The notes below the pieces were generated by a model, which had not been told where the DNA came from, searched no databases, and saw only the letters and a list, made by a program, of their open reading frames with translations. Below are positions 9,301 through 17,575 of a stretch of 64,000 nt of DNA, in pieces (within the stretch, counting starts at the first letter, position 1; each line of letters starts with the position of its first letter). Both the position numbers and the translations under genes were made by a program. Source of the stretch: Schistosoma mansoni (Eukaryota; Platyhelminthes; Trematoda; Strigeidida; Schistosomatidae). The DNA lies in the NCBI RefSeq assembly GCF_000237925.1, contig NW_017386047.1, positions 558,001 to 622,000 on the forward strand, given 5' to 3'.

Positions 9301-10929
9301 AAAATAAATATATGTTTAACAACATACGTGTTTAGGATGAAATAAGCTGGAATAAGCATGTACAAGCTCCATTCATTTCCTTGGCATGTGTAGCCAAGAT
9401 GAGCGAGTTCCCAGGCCAGTCGACCAAGGCCAGCCCCTGGGACTAGGATGTTCACATTTGCAGGATTTCTAAAACAATAGAAACAGTATGGAAAATTCCC
9501 ATTTACAACGAGAAATAACCATGTTGAATTTTGTTCACTAATCCCGCAGGTAGAATGATAGGTCTAGTAAGATCTACAGTAATTGTTATTGATAAATTAC
9601 GTTAGTAAATAAGCACTACATGTAAAAAAAAATCCACTCAACCACGCTGTATTTGTAACTTGAAAACGTTAAAGACCAACCAAGACAGCCCAAAAACCTG
9701 GGCAGTTAACAATAAACAACAAAATCCACTGTACATATGACTCAATCTTCGACGCTGAAAATACCAGCAGTGATAGTAAGAAATAAAGCAAGTAAGATGG
9801 TCACTAAGACAGTTGGCTAGTAAAATGGGCGTGGACTCCATTATACCCTATTGGGACAGTGCAGGATATGTCGACTTACTAATGACACAGGTTTAACCCA
9901 TCTTATTAGCTAATGGATTTGATGTAGATTTACGTCAAATGTTTGGTAACAGCATGGTTTAGAGATGATGTTTAGGTTACTCCTGTCATTTTTTGCTAAT
10001 GTTTCACCTTGAAAATTATAGCAACACAGGATTATCAGCCTTTGAATGTAATAGAAATTTATAATTATTCAGTAGTGCTCTAAATACTACGTTATACATG
10101 TCTGGCAAGCATAATTAACAGCTATTTCTGCGAGTAGCTACGTTCACCGACGATTAAAGAGAACTTGAAAAATTTGGGGTGAACTTTAGTTAGCGAAAAT
10201 AAGGTCATATCAATATACTTAACCAGACTTTTGTACTGAGATAAAATCCAAATCTTTCACTTTAAAATTACATGGTTTGATAGTTTAAAATTACTTAAAA
10301 TCATAACTAAAAATATAATTGGTGGTTACAAACTTACATTTTCTTTGGGTTAAATAGCTCTAAGACATCATTAAGTACAAATTGATAACATATGTCCCGT
10401 TCTGGTTTTCCTTCAACCGACCAATCTCTGACAAATTGTTTTAAAGCTGATCGAACTTTGTCCATTTCTGTATTTGTAAATGCGAAAGGACCAATTTTTT
10501 CTCGGGGACCGACTGTGTGATTGTTATTTAGATCTGTTCCGTTCGGTGAACCAACTGTGCCATTCAACTCACAAGCCTTGATAACATAAAGTTAACATTT
10601 ATCACAGTCAACCTACATGTTCTCCGTTGAAAATGTCTGGAGCGGAATGCTTAATAATGCTGGCTATTAGATCATTGTTGTGCGAAATGCATTTCTCAAC
10701 CTTTTTGAGGTTATCATCAAATTCACGAATAAGTTTATGGTGAGTAGAAGGTAATGAGTAATAATAGGCTCGCGAGCGTTCGACTCTTTTAAGAAGGTGT
10801 GGACTGTATATAATTGTGAAATATGTGCATTAAATCATACCCAAAAAACCTGAAAGCTGATAAAGTTTTGACGAAATGATGGTGATCCATTTCAGCAGCT
10901 TCTTTCAATTCCTCGTCGGTCCCCGTCAT
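3259..10929 (-). CDS. CARNMT1: Carnosine N-methyltransferase (CARNMT1/UPF0586), gene span, 3' exon missing
   Basis: SAM-dependent methyltransferase that in animals converts carnosine to anserine. Seven exons on the minus strand join in frame with GT-AG borders: 10929-10841, 10803-10617, 10576-10338, 9468-9328, 8548-8370, 6380-6267 and 3362-3259. Together they give 351 codons. The product aligns from memory to human CARNMT1 over nearly its whole length: the N-terminal helical part, SAM motif '[14 protein letters not shown]', 'GNEWS', 'SMAAGDF', 'FFIDTSHN' and '[17 protein letters not shown]'. The final exon, carrying a Tyr-rich segment (about 35-40 residues in human), is not visible and should lie in the gap or left of the window. 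ATG 10929 is the first Met; an upstream exon is possible because an AG precedes it and the frame stays open a short way upstream. Introns carry SHORT-R copies and SINE relics. Confidence 0.9.
3552..4021 (+). mobile_element. SHORT-R interspersed repeat, copy 1
   Basis: First of about nine copies of a roughly 0.5-kb noncoding repeat. It opens with 'ccctggtacggccgagagtg', contains the block 'gcgtatatagcctctg' (here with cgta), and ends '...ttgtaccaatatttatgtg' plus an (aat)n tail. It lies in the CARNMT1 intron between exons 6 and 7. The tail and variable 3' microsatellite fit a non-LTR (target-primed) retroposon. Confidence 0.85.
4600..4765 (+). mobile_element. Very old hammerhead SINE relic
   Basis: A weak B-box-like stretch is followed by CTGAGGA at 4698-4704, a short self-pairing segment (tctc...gaga) and CGAAA at 4720-4724, in the order of a hammerhead core. 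The cleavage-side arm is not recognisable. It lies inside a CARNMT1 intron. Confidence 0.4.
4766..6266. other. CARNMT1 intron sequence without recognised content
   Basis: AT-rich intron DNA; I see no exon, RNA gene or repeat family in it. Confidence 0.5.
6267..6380 (-). CDS. CARNMT1: CARNMT1 coding exon 6
   Basis: Encodes '[16 protein letters not shown]' and '[16 protein letters not shown]'. The Asp in FFIDT is the position reported, as I recall, to contact the carnosine imidazole. Acceptor ATGCAG, donor TTTTG|GTATGT. Confidence 0.95.
6542..7064 (+). mobile_element. SHORT-R copy 2, full length with target duplication
   Basis: The best-preserved copy: 523 bp from 'ggcccccaaatgccctgg' to an (aaat)n tail. 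A perfect 12-bp target site duplication (taattcaaaact) flanks it at 6530-6541 and 7065-7076. This fixes both ends of the element and shows recent insertion by retroposition into a CARNMT1 intron (exons 5-6). No open frame of note. Confidence 0.92.
7185..7676 (+). mobile_element. SHORT-R copy 3, diverged
   Basis: About 490 bp, clearly the same family but with many substitutions and small gaps; ends with the shared 'gcgcatatgta' block and an aaataaat tail. Older than copy 2. Confidence 0.85.
7685..8200. repeat. Diverged monomer related to the 342-bp satellite
   Basis: Patches such as 'gatggtggttggaggtg' followed by 'gacaggaa' parallel the satellite's 'gatggtgtttgtaggtgg' and 'aacaggaa', and 'cagtgcagatc'-type words near 7705 parallel the unit's other end. 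It lies in the CARNMT1 intron between exons 5 and 6. The match is patchy and made by eye. Confidence 0.5.
8370..8548 (-). CDS. CARNMT1: CARNMT1 coding exon 5
   Basis: Encodes '[16 protein letters not shown]', '[11 protein letters not shown]' and '[11 protein letters not shown]', matching the family's KLYPWI, FFPDV and GDF.EIY motifs. Acceptor TTTTCAG, donor CCAA|GTATGT. Confidence 0.95.
8787..9018 (+). mobile_element. SHORT-R copy 4, 5' half only
   Basis: Matches the family from 'ccgagagtggggagag' to 'attccaaaccaatgg', then stops; the 3' half is absent. It lies in the CARNMT1 intron between exons 4 and 5. Confidence 0.85.
9328..9468 (-). CDS. CARNMT1: CARNMT1 coding exon 4 (SAM-binding motif I)
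   Basis: Encodes the glycine-rich SAM loop '[18 protein letters not shown]' followed by '[14 protein letters not shown]'. Acceptor TTTTAG, donor CAC|GTATGT. Confidence 0.95.
10338..10576 (-). CDS. CARNMT1: CARNMT1 coding exon 3
   Basis: Encodes a low-complexity Asn/Thr segment, then '[16 protein letters not shown]' and '[10 protein letters not shown]', both hallmarks of the family just before the methyltransferase core. Donor AAAAT|GTAAGT, leaving two bases for the next exon. Confidence 0.9.
10617..10803 (-). CDS. CARNMT1: CARNMT1 coding exon 2
   Basis: Encodes the N-terminal helical region ('[18 protein letters not shown]', '[18 protein letters not shown]'). Acceptor TATACAG, donor CAT|GTAGGT; ends in phase 0. 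Confidence 0.85.
10841..10929 (-). CDS. CARNMT1: CARNMT1 coding exon 1
   Basis: Encodes 29 residues plus two bases, ending 'TLSAFRFFG', which matches the conserved family segment 'AFRYYG'. Donor GG|GTATGA. An earlier GT (giving 'TTTCAG|GT') would lose the conserved FFG, so I prefer the later donor. Confidence 0.8.
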
Positions 10930-11413
10930 CCTATTAATGTAATTCCGAGTTTTTAATTCAAGCTATATTAACAAGTAGGTCGTATGAAAAATAAGAGTGA
11001 AGTATTCAGACAGCAACTACCAACTAGGTAGTAAAAAATCTGAAAGAGAAGAACAAGTGTTAGTTTTTTCAGATAGCTCGAATTCAACAGAATGACCAGG
11101 CTTGATAAGAGATCATATAGAACGAAACAATGAAGAGGCCGAGGTGCAATACAGTCTTACAAATAAAAAATCAGATATAAACAAGTTTTCGAATAACATG
11201 CTTTACAGGACATAACCGACATATATATGGCACAAAGGACAAGGGTGCCGCAGACTGACCTTGAATTTATGAGTGTGCAGTACCCAATATCTTTTTGAGC
11301 AGATTAAGATTTGTGTTGTAAGAACAAAAGGCCTACTGTCTATGTTATTCCTTTCCTGTTGCTCTTCTGTGAGTGTCTAATTATCTCTTGAATTGAAGGT
11401 GCGGACATCACTG
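10930..11413. other. Region upstream of CARNMT1
   Basis: No clear promoter motif, exon or repeat. It separates the first visible CARNMT1 exon from the Ty3/Gypsy element. Confidence 0.5.
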
Positions 11414-11733
11414 TGTAGCTGTAAATAATTCCCCAAAATCAATAGCTCATTAAGTGTTCGACATTGGATGCTGACCACGTTGTTTAAGTGGACTTGTTTA
11501 GCTGAAGGCTTTCGGTCATGCATCCGTACCAGATCACGTTGCAACACGGCGTGGGACACAGCTCCTACGTTCATTAGCCAGCTTATAGAAAAGGTTCCTC
11601 GATATATTGGTAACGTATCAAATATATCTTTCCTACCTCTCCTCGTCTGACTTCTGGTTTCTATTCGACTGGGAAAGAACGATTATAGAAGATACTACTG
11701 GTTGCTAGTTGCCAAACTAGAACATCCGTGGTA
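11414..11733 (+). repeat. 5' LTR of the Ty3/Gypsy element
   Basis: 320 bp beginning 'tgtagctgtaaataattcc' and ending 'ccgtggta'; nearly identical to 16459-16778. Confidence 0.93.
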
Positions 11734-11740
11734 TCCTCAG

Positions 11741-11758
11741 TGGTGAGACCGACGTGAT
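11741..11758 (+). promoter_or_regulatory. Putative primer-binding site (tRNA-Trp-like)
   Basis: The 18 bases begin TGGTGA and end CCGACGTGAT, seven bases after the LTR. They are complementary to the 3' end of a tRNA. Apart from two bases they match what I recall of the animal tRNA-Trp 3' end, so tRNA-Trp is the likely primer. This is inference. Confidence 0.5.
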
Positions 11759-11920
11759 CTGGTACACCAAGCCAATATACTGTGAGTCTGTTCCATTTTG
11801 GAATATTATTATTCATTGTTATTCTTTATTTGAATTTTATATATTGTGATATACCTTTTTTTCGCGAATTTTTTTTCCCGGATATATTTTAATTAGACAT
11901 TTTTCGTTCTCTATATTACT

Positions 11921-12574
11921 ATGACGGAACACTCACCCAAGGTTTTTAAGTTAAAGTCTATTCCCCCTATTTCAATTCAGTTAACGCCATTTTGGCCCGA
12001 CAATATCGAGTCCTGGTTCTGCTACACAGAAGCGGATTTTCGCATGCACGGAATCACGGACTCGCGCACACGATTCCTCGCGGTAGTTAAGGCGTTATCG
12101 CGCGAGTTTAACAGGTACGTAACACCTAGTATGTTTACTAGTGATGTTCCTGAACCTTACGAAACTCTTAAATGTTCGATTCTCAAACGTGGAGACCTAA
12201 CCGACCGACAACGGTTAGACCAACTCTTCCATAACATCGACTTGCAACAGGGTTCTGTGACAGACATGTTGCTAAGAATGAGAGAGGTTATCGGCCATCG
12301 AACTTTCGATGATGGCCTATTCAGACAACTTTTCTTGTCTAAACTTCCTCATCAGGTGCAGGCAGTGCTTGTTTCATTTCAAAACAACGCCATAGATGAG
12401 CTGGCTGCATCTGCCGACCGAATCTTAGAAATCACTAAATCTTCCAAGGCCGAGGTTTTTTCCGTCAAGGAAAAACCTCAATCAACCCCGGCTGTCATAA
12501 CCGAACTATGTCACACGCTTACACGACATCTTAGAGTTCGTAATGACCATAGTCGGTCGAAAACCCCGCAGTAA
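11921..12574 (+). pseudogene. gag-like region of the Ty3/Gypsy element
   Basis: Encodes a capsid-type protein starting 'MTEHSPKVFKLK', with a 'FWPDNIESWFCYTEADF' segment near residue 27, the usual opening of the retrotransposon gag (capsid) domain in this group. No zinc knuckle is evident in this part. Part of a broken element. Confidence 0.75.
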
Positions 12575-12699
12575 GTCTTCCAGAAATTGCAGGAAACCCT
12601 GCAATTATCCGACTTCAAAATCGACTGACACGAAAAACAGTTCGGGAAACTTCCCAGCCGGCACGCGTTAACGGCAACCGTAGCCGGCGAACACACCCA

Positions 12700-15600
12700 C
12701 CTCTTATATGTCACGGATGTGACTACGAAAGTTCGCTACCTCGTCGACACTGGCGCAGAAGTTAGCATTCTTCCAGCAAATCCCGACGACAGACTTCGTG
12801 AGTCTGTTTTAAGTTTACAGGCGGCAAACGGAAAGCCGATCACTACTTACGGTAAAAGGTACGTCTACCTTAACGTGGGTTTACGCAAACCCATACACTG
12901 GATTTTCGTGGTTGCAGATATCTCTACGCCAATCATTGGTATAGATCTGTTACAATACCACAATCTACTCATCGACACACGCTCACGAAGGTTAATAGAC
13001 GGAAACACTAAGTTATCTGTTTGTGTAACTCCTTGTTCTGGTTGCAGGTTATCCCTAGTCACGATTAAGCACACTATAGACCCCTTGTACCAATCAGTAC
13101 TCGACAAATACCCCGGGATATACCAATCGCAATCGAAATTGCCTTGTGTAACCAGCAATGTTACACATCACATCTCGACTACAGGACCACCTGTATTTTC
13201 GAAAGCCCGTCGACTCGCTCCTGAAAAACTTAGGTTAGCCAAAAACGAATTCGACCATATGATAGACTTGGGGATAATTCGACCATCGAATAGTTCATGA
13301 TCATCCCCATTACACATGGTCCCTTAAAAGGACAGCAACGATTGGCGGCCAACTGGTGATTATCGGCGTCTGAATGCAAAAACCATTCCCGATCGTTACC
13401 CATTGCCTCATATTCACGATTTGACAGCTACCTTGAAAGGTACAACAGTCTTTTCAAAAATCGACTTAGTTAAGGCCTATAACCAAATACCGATGGCACC
13501 TGACGACGTTCCTAAAACCGCCATCATCACTCCCTTCGGTCTTTACGAATTCTTGCGAGTGCCTTTTGGTTTAAGAAATGCGGCTCAAACCTTCCAAAGG
13601 TTTATAGACGACGTCTTTCGAGGTCTCAACTTCGTACATGCGTATGTTGATGACTGTCTAATAGCAAGTCCGGACAGAGAATCACATCTCAAACATCTGG
13701 ACATTGTCTTCGATCTACTCCAAAGGCATGGCATTACTGTCAACATTCAGAAATGCCAAATAGGAACTAACTCCTTAGACTTCTTAGGACACACTTGTGG
13801 TGGATGTCGAGTCGAAGGCGGACTATGATCACCACTACAATTCGTTTACGCGCCCAAAAACGACTTGGTTCCCTTGATAGCCCGTAAATCAGAAGGCTTT
13901 ACTAGTCCAGATCAAGTATATTTATTGGCGATCTCGTGGTATCGAAATAATACCGAGACGTGTCAAAGAGTACAAGCGAATAAGTAGTGTGTGAGCAAGC
14001 TCGAACCAAACAAGGCGGATAGCGAAACAAGAAGTGAAACTGATACAGTTAAACAAATACAGTTAAACAATTTCTGGTACAATTGGTTACAATAATAATA
14101 ATTGTTTCTATTATTCCAATCGTGTTCTTATCGAGACTGGCCGGTCACTACAGGAGCCCCTCGCTAGAAAGGGTTCCGACCCCTTAGAAGCAAAGTGGCG
14201 GCCATTCTGGATTACCCAGAACCGACCACGATCAAGCAGTTGCGAACTTTTAACGGACTCGTAAGTTTCTATAGACGGTTCATACCCAAATGCGCATTCC
14301 TTATGAAACCGTTAACCGATCAGCTTCGTGGAAATGCGAAATCAATTGGTTTAGACGACATAGCCCGTAAAGCATTCTCCACAGTTAAGGAACACATCGC
14401 TAAAGCAACCCTGCTTGCTCATCAGGACACTCAAGCGCCCATTAGTATCGCCGTGGACGCATCCGACTCAGCAATCGGAGGAGTCTTACAACAATGGGTT
14501 AATAACTCTTGGCAACCTTTAGGATTTTTCTCGAGACGGTTGCTCGACGCGGAATCTAGGCACAGCACGTTCGGTAGGGAACTCCTAGCTATGTATTGTG
14601 CTGTACGGCATTTACAACATTCCATCGAAGGAAGAGAATTCACGCTTTTTACCGATCAAAAACCCCTTACCTTATCTTTATGTTCATCTTCAGACAAGTT
14701 CTCACCGCGAGAGTCTCGACAACTCGACTACATTTCGCAGTTTACTTCAGACATACAACACATTTCTGGAGCTAACAATGTAGTCGCAGACGCCTTGTCT
14801 CGAATTAGCTCCTTGAACAGTTTCCAAGGAATCGACCTTCTTAAACTCGCTCAGCTTCAAAGAGAAGACATTGATCTTCAGCATGAGTTATCCTCGACAA
14901 CTCTTAAACTAAGTATTAAGCAGGTGGGAACAGGTAAGGAAACCTTAATCTGTGACACATTTACAGGTAGGGATCGTCCAGTCGTACCAAAACATTATCG
15001 ATGCAACGTCTTCAATACGTTGCACAATCTTTCTCATCCAGGTGCTCGTGCAACAGTCAAACTTATAGCCGAACGCTTTTGTTGGCCTGGTATGAATAAA
15101 GACGTGAGGGAGTGGGCACGCTCCTGTGTAAGCTGTCAGAAATCTAAGGTCATAAGACACAACAAATGTACCTTAGGCTCTTTCAAAACCCCTGACACTC
15201 GTTTCGACCACGTCCATCTAGATTTAGTAGGAATCACGCGTTTCCGAACGACCGCCTACCACCCACAAGCAAACGGGTTAGTAGAACGTTTTCATCGACA
15301 ACTAAAAGCTTCATTATCAGCTTCAGACGTTTCACAGTGGACAGACGCTCTTCCACCCGTCTTGCTAGGTATCCGCAATGCAGTGAAAGCTGACATTGGA
15401 TACACTGCATCTCAACTCGTTTACGGAACGACACTCCGACTCCCAGGAGAATTCGTAGATCCTTCAGCTTCTTCGTTGAACATGGATCTAAACTTTTACA
15501 CGAGTAGGCTTACAAACGCTATGCGTCCAGTTAAACCTGCTCACACTCGACCTCAACCAACTGATGTTTTCGTTCAACCCGAATTACGACATAGTACACA

Positions 15601-15943
15601 CGTCTTCGTTCGTCGAGACTCACATCGACGACCCCTCGAATCAGCATACGAAGGACCCTTCAAAGTTCTTCAACGCGAACCTAAGTACTATGTAGTCGAT
15701 AAGTACGGTACGAACGACAGCATCAGTATCGATCGACTCAAAGCAGCGTACTTAGAAGGAAACCCTAGCTACGTCGAATTTCCTTCGGTACAATCGTACG
15801 ACACGGCTCCTATACTCGTAGTACCCTACACGACAGCCGACACACAACCTGATACTTCGCCAACGTCGATAGATAAACTTAAGACAACGCGTTCTGGAAG
15901 ACGAGTAAGATTTCCAGAACATCTTAACGGATATTGCACGTAG
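12700..15943 (+). pseudogene. pol region of the Ty3/Gypsy element (broken)
   Basis: Parts in order: aspartic protease ('YLVDTGAEVSILPA'), reverse transcriptase ('[15 protein letters not shown]', '[18 protein letters not shown]', catalytic 'YVDDC'), RNase H ('ISIAVDASDSAIGGVLQQW', 'FTDQKPLT'), and integrase with an HHCC-type zinc finger and 'TTAYHPQANGLVERFH'. The order protease-RT-RNase H-integrase is diagnostic of Ty3/Gypsy. The region is interrupted by a nested solo LTR (13826-14152) and is otherwise broken. Confidence 0.88.
13826..14152 (-). mobile_element. Solo LTR nested in the Ty3/Gypsy pol, minus orientation
   Basis: A 327-bp block unrelated to its surroundings. Read on the minus strand it starts TGTAGTGACCGG and ends GTGGTGATCA, so it has TG...CA ends, and it contains an AATAAA signal ('gccAATAAAtatac'). 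These are features of an LTR. Its length is close to the 328 bp I recall for the schistosome Boudicca LTR, but identity is unverified. No target duplication is obvious. Confidence 0.6.
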
Positions 15944-16458
15944 GACATAAGCTTTACCTTGAATTACACTTTCATAGTTTATTATAAAAAATTTTTTATA
16001 TGCTCATTTTGTTTATTTATATAAAAAACAAAACAAAAAAACAATACATTTTTTTGAGCGTATATATATATTTTTTATATATAAAAAAACCCATTTTTTT
16101 CCGATCGCTTTTACGCTGTTTGTAAGTGTATGGGTTTATTTTTTTTTCCGCTCATCTTGTGTCCTTACGCAAGTACGAGTGAATTTTCGACATGCACTCA
16201 CACGTTTTATTTTTCCTCTTTTCCAGAACGGCTGGAAAAGAACGACGAAGTTTCGCAAGGAACCGAAATTTTCATTGTACTATATTTCTTTATTGCTATG
16301 TTGTATATTTTGGTCCCATAGTTTAAAGAAAGATGACGAGACGCTGCTAAACGAAGCAAGCTATCAGAAGAGTGTTTACCAACGACAAACTCGTTGGGTT
16401 TAAACTTCTGGCTGGTCACGTCTTAGGGGCATCACTACCTCACTAGGGGGGAGTGATC

Positions 16459-16778
16459 TGTAGCTGTAAATAATTCCCCAAAATCAATAGCTCATTAAGT
16501 GTTCGACATTGGATGCTGACCACGTTGTTTAAGTGGACTTGTTTAGCTGAAGGCTTTCGGTCATGCATCCGTACCAGATCACGTTGCAACACGGCGTGGG
16601 ACACAGCCCCTACGTTCATTAGCCAGCTTATGGTAAAGGTTCCTCGATATATTGGTAACGTATCAAATATATCTTTCCTACCTCTCCTCGTCTGACTTCT
16701 GGTTTCTATTCGACTGGGAAAGAACGATTATAGAAGATACTACTGGTTGCTAGTTGCCAAACTAGAATATCCGTGGTA
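16459..16778 (+). repeat. 3' LTR of the Ty3/Gypsy element
   Basis: 320 bp, matching the 5' LTR with about 4 differences. A purine-rich tract (aggggggagtg, near 16445-16455) precedes it, as expected for plus-strand priming. Confidence 0.93.
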
Positions 16779-17575
16779 ACAGTTTCAGTTTCAGTTTGGA
16801 AAGGACAGGGGGCTTGGTGGCCTGTGTTAGTCCTGGCAATGATGGTCTCTCAGCTGATCCAACTTTCCTTTGAAACGGTCGACGGATAGAGCCTCAACCA
16901 CGTGATGAGGTAATGAATTACACTCGCTGATTATTCAATGGGAAAGTCGGTAGTCAGCTAACAAGTAATTCGTTCTGGGCTTGTGAACTTTTTTGGAGTG
17001 TCCTCGAAGATTTTCTGTTTCGGAAGACGAAAAAATGAGGGCAAAGCAGGTGCAAATTTGTCATTAAGCAATTTGAAAACTGTAATCAAGTCGCCTCTGA
17101 TTCTTTTATATGACAGCGGGAATAGGTTTAGCTTGGTCAGTCTAGTACCATACGGGAGCTTCGCTATTCCGGGAATCAGCCTAGTTGCTGTTCCCTGAAC
17201 CCTTTCCAAGAGTTCACTGTCTTTTTTTAGTCAGGGGCTAGCTGCTTGTATGTAGTACCCAAGTTTAGGGCGTACGAACACTGTATACAAAGTCAGAAAC
17301 GTTTTAGCGTCAAGATGCCTAAAAGCCCTGCGTATGGACCATAAAGTCCTAAAACCTTTGGCGGCTATTGCACGGCAGTGTGCAGTAGTCTTTAAGTCTT
17401 GACTAACGATGACGTCTAAGTCATTGTGTGCCTTGACAGTAGGTAACTCAGTGTTATTCATTGTGTATGTATATGTACCCCGGTGGCCAATATGCATCAC
17501 AATACACTTGGAAGTGTTTATCGGCAATTGCCAGGTTTGGGACCATTCAGATAATCTCTCCAGGTAACAAGGATT
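16779..17575 (-). mobile_element. LINE X1 (CR1/Jockey-like), 5'-truncated, decayed
   Basis: The minus strand encodes the C-terminal third of a CR1/Jockey-type reverse transcriptase: 'LSEWSQTWQLPINTSKC', 'TLYTVFVRPKLGY', 'ELLERVQGTATRLIPG' and 'LFPLSYKRIRGDLITVFK'. Stops interrupt it at 17231 and 16958. The 3' end carries a short (aaactg)n tail directly against the Gypsy 3' LTR. Its 5' border with the next LINE is judged by the switch from 'FSHRAI' to 'NPCYLERL'. Confidence 0.7.

Larger units (their letters stand above)
11414..16778 (+). mobile_element. Ty3/Gypsy LTR retrotransposon, broken, young
   Basis: An element of 5.37 kb, about 0.33 kb of which is a nested insertion. Parts in order: 5' LTR, primer-binding site, gag-like region, protease, reverse transcriptase, RNase H, integrase, purine-rich tract and 3' LTR. 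The order and the protease and RT motifs place it in Ty3/Gypsy. It is broken at several points (roughly four to six) and I treat it as a fossil. The two 320-bp LTRs differ at about 4 positions (near 1.3%), so insertion was recent. I see no target site duplication. Schistosome families of similar size include the Saci elements; the exact family is not established here. Confidence 0.92.

Noticed and set aside
16130-16420. Short ORFs between the pol region and the 3' LTR as an extra gene
   Set aside because: T- and A-rich sequence with no motif; it is the untranslated end of the Ty3/Gypsy element.
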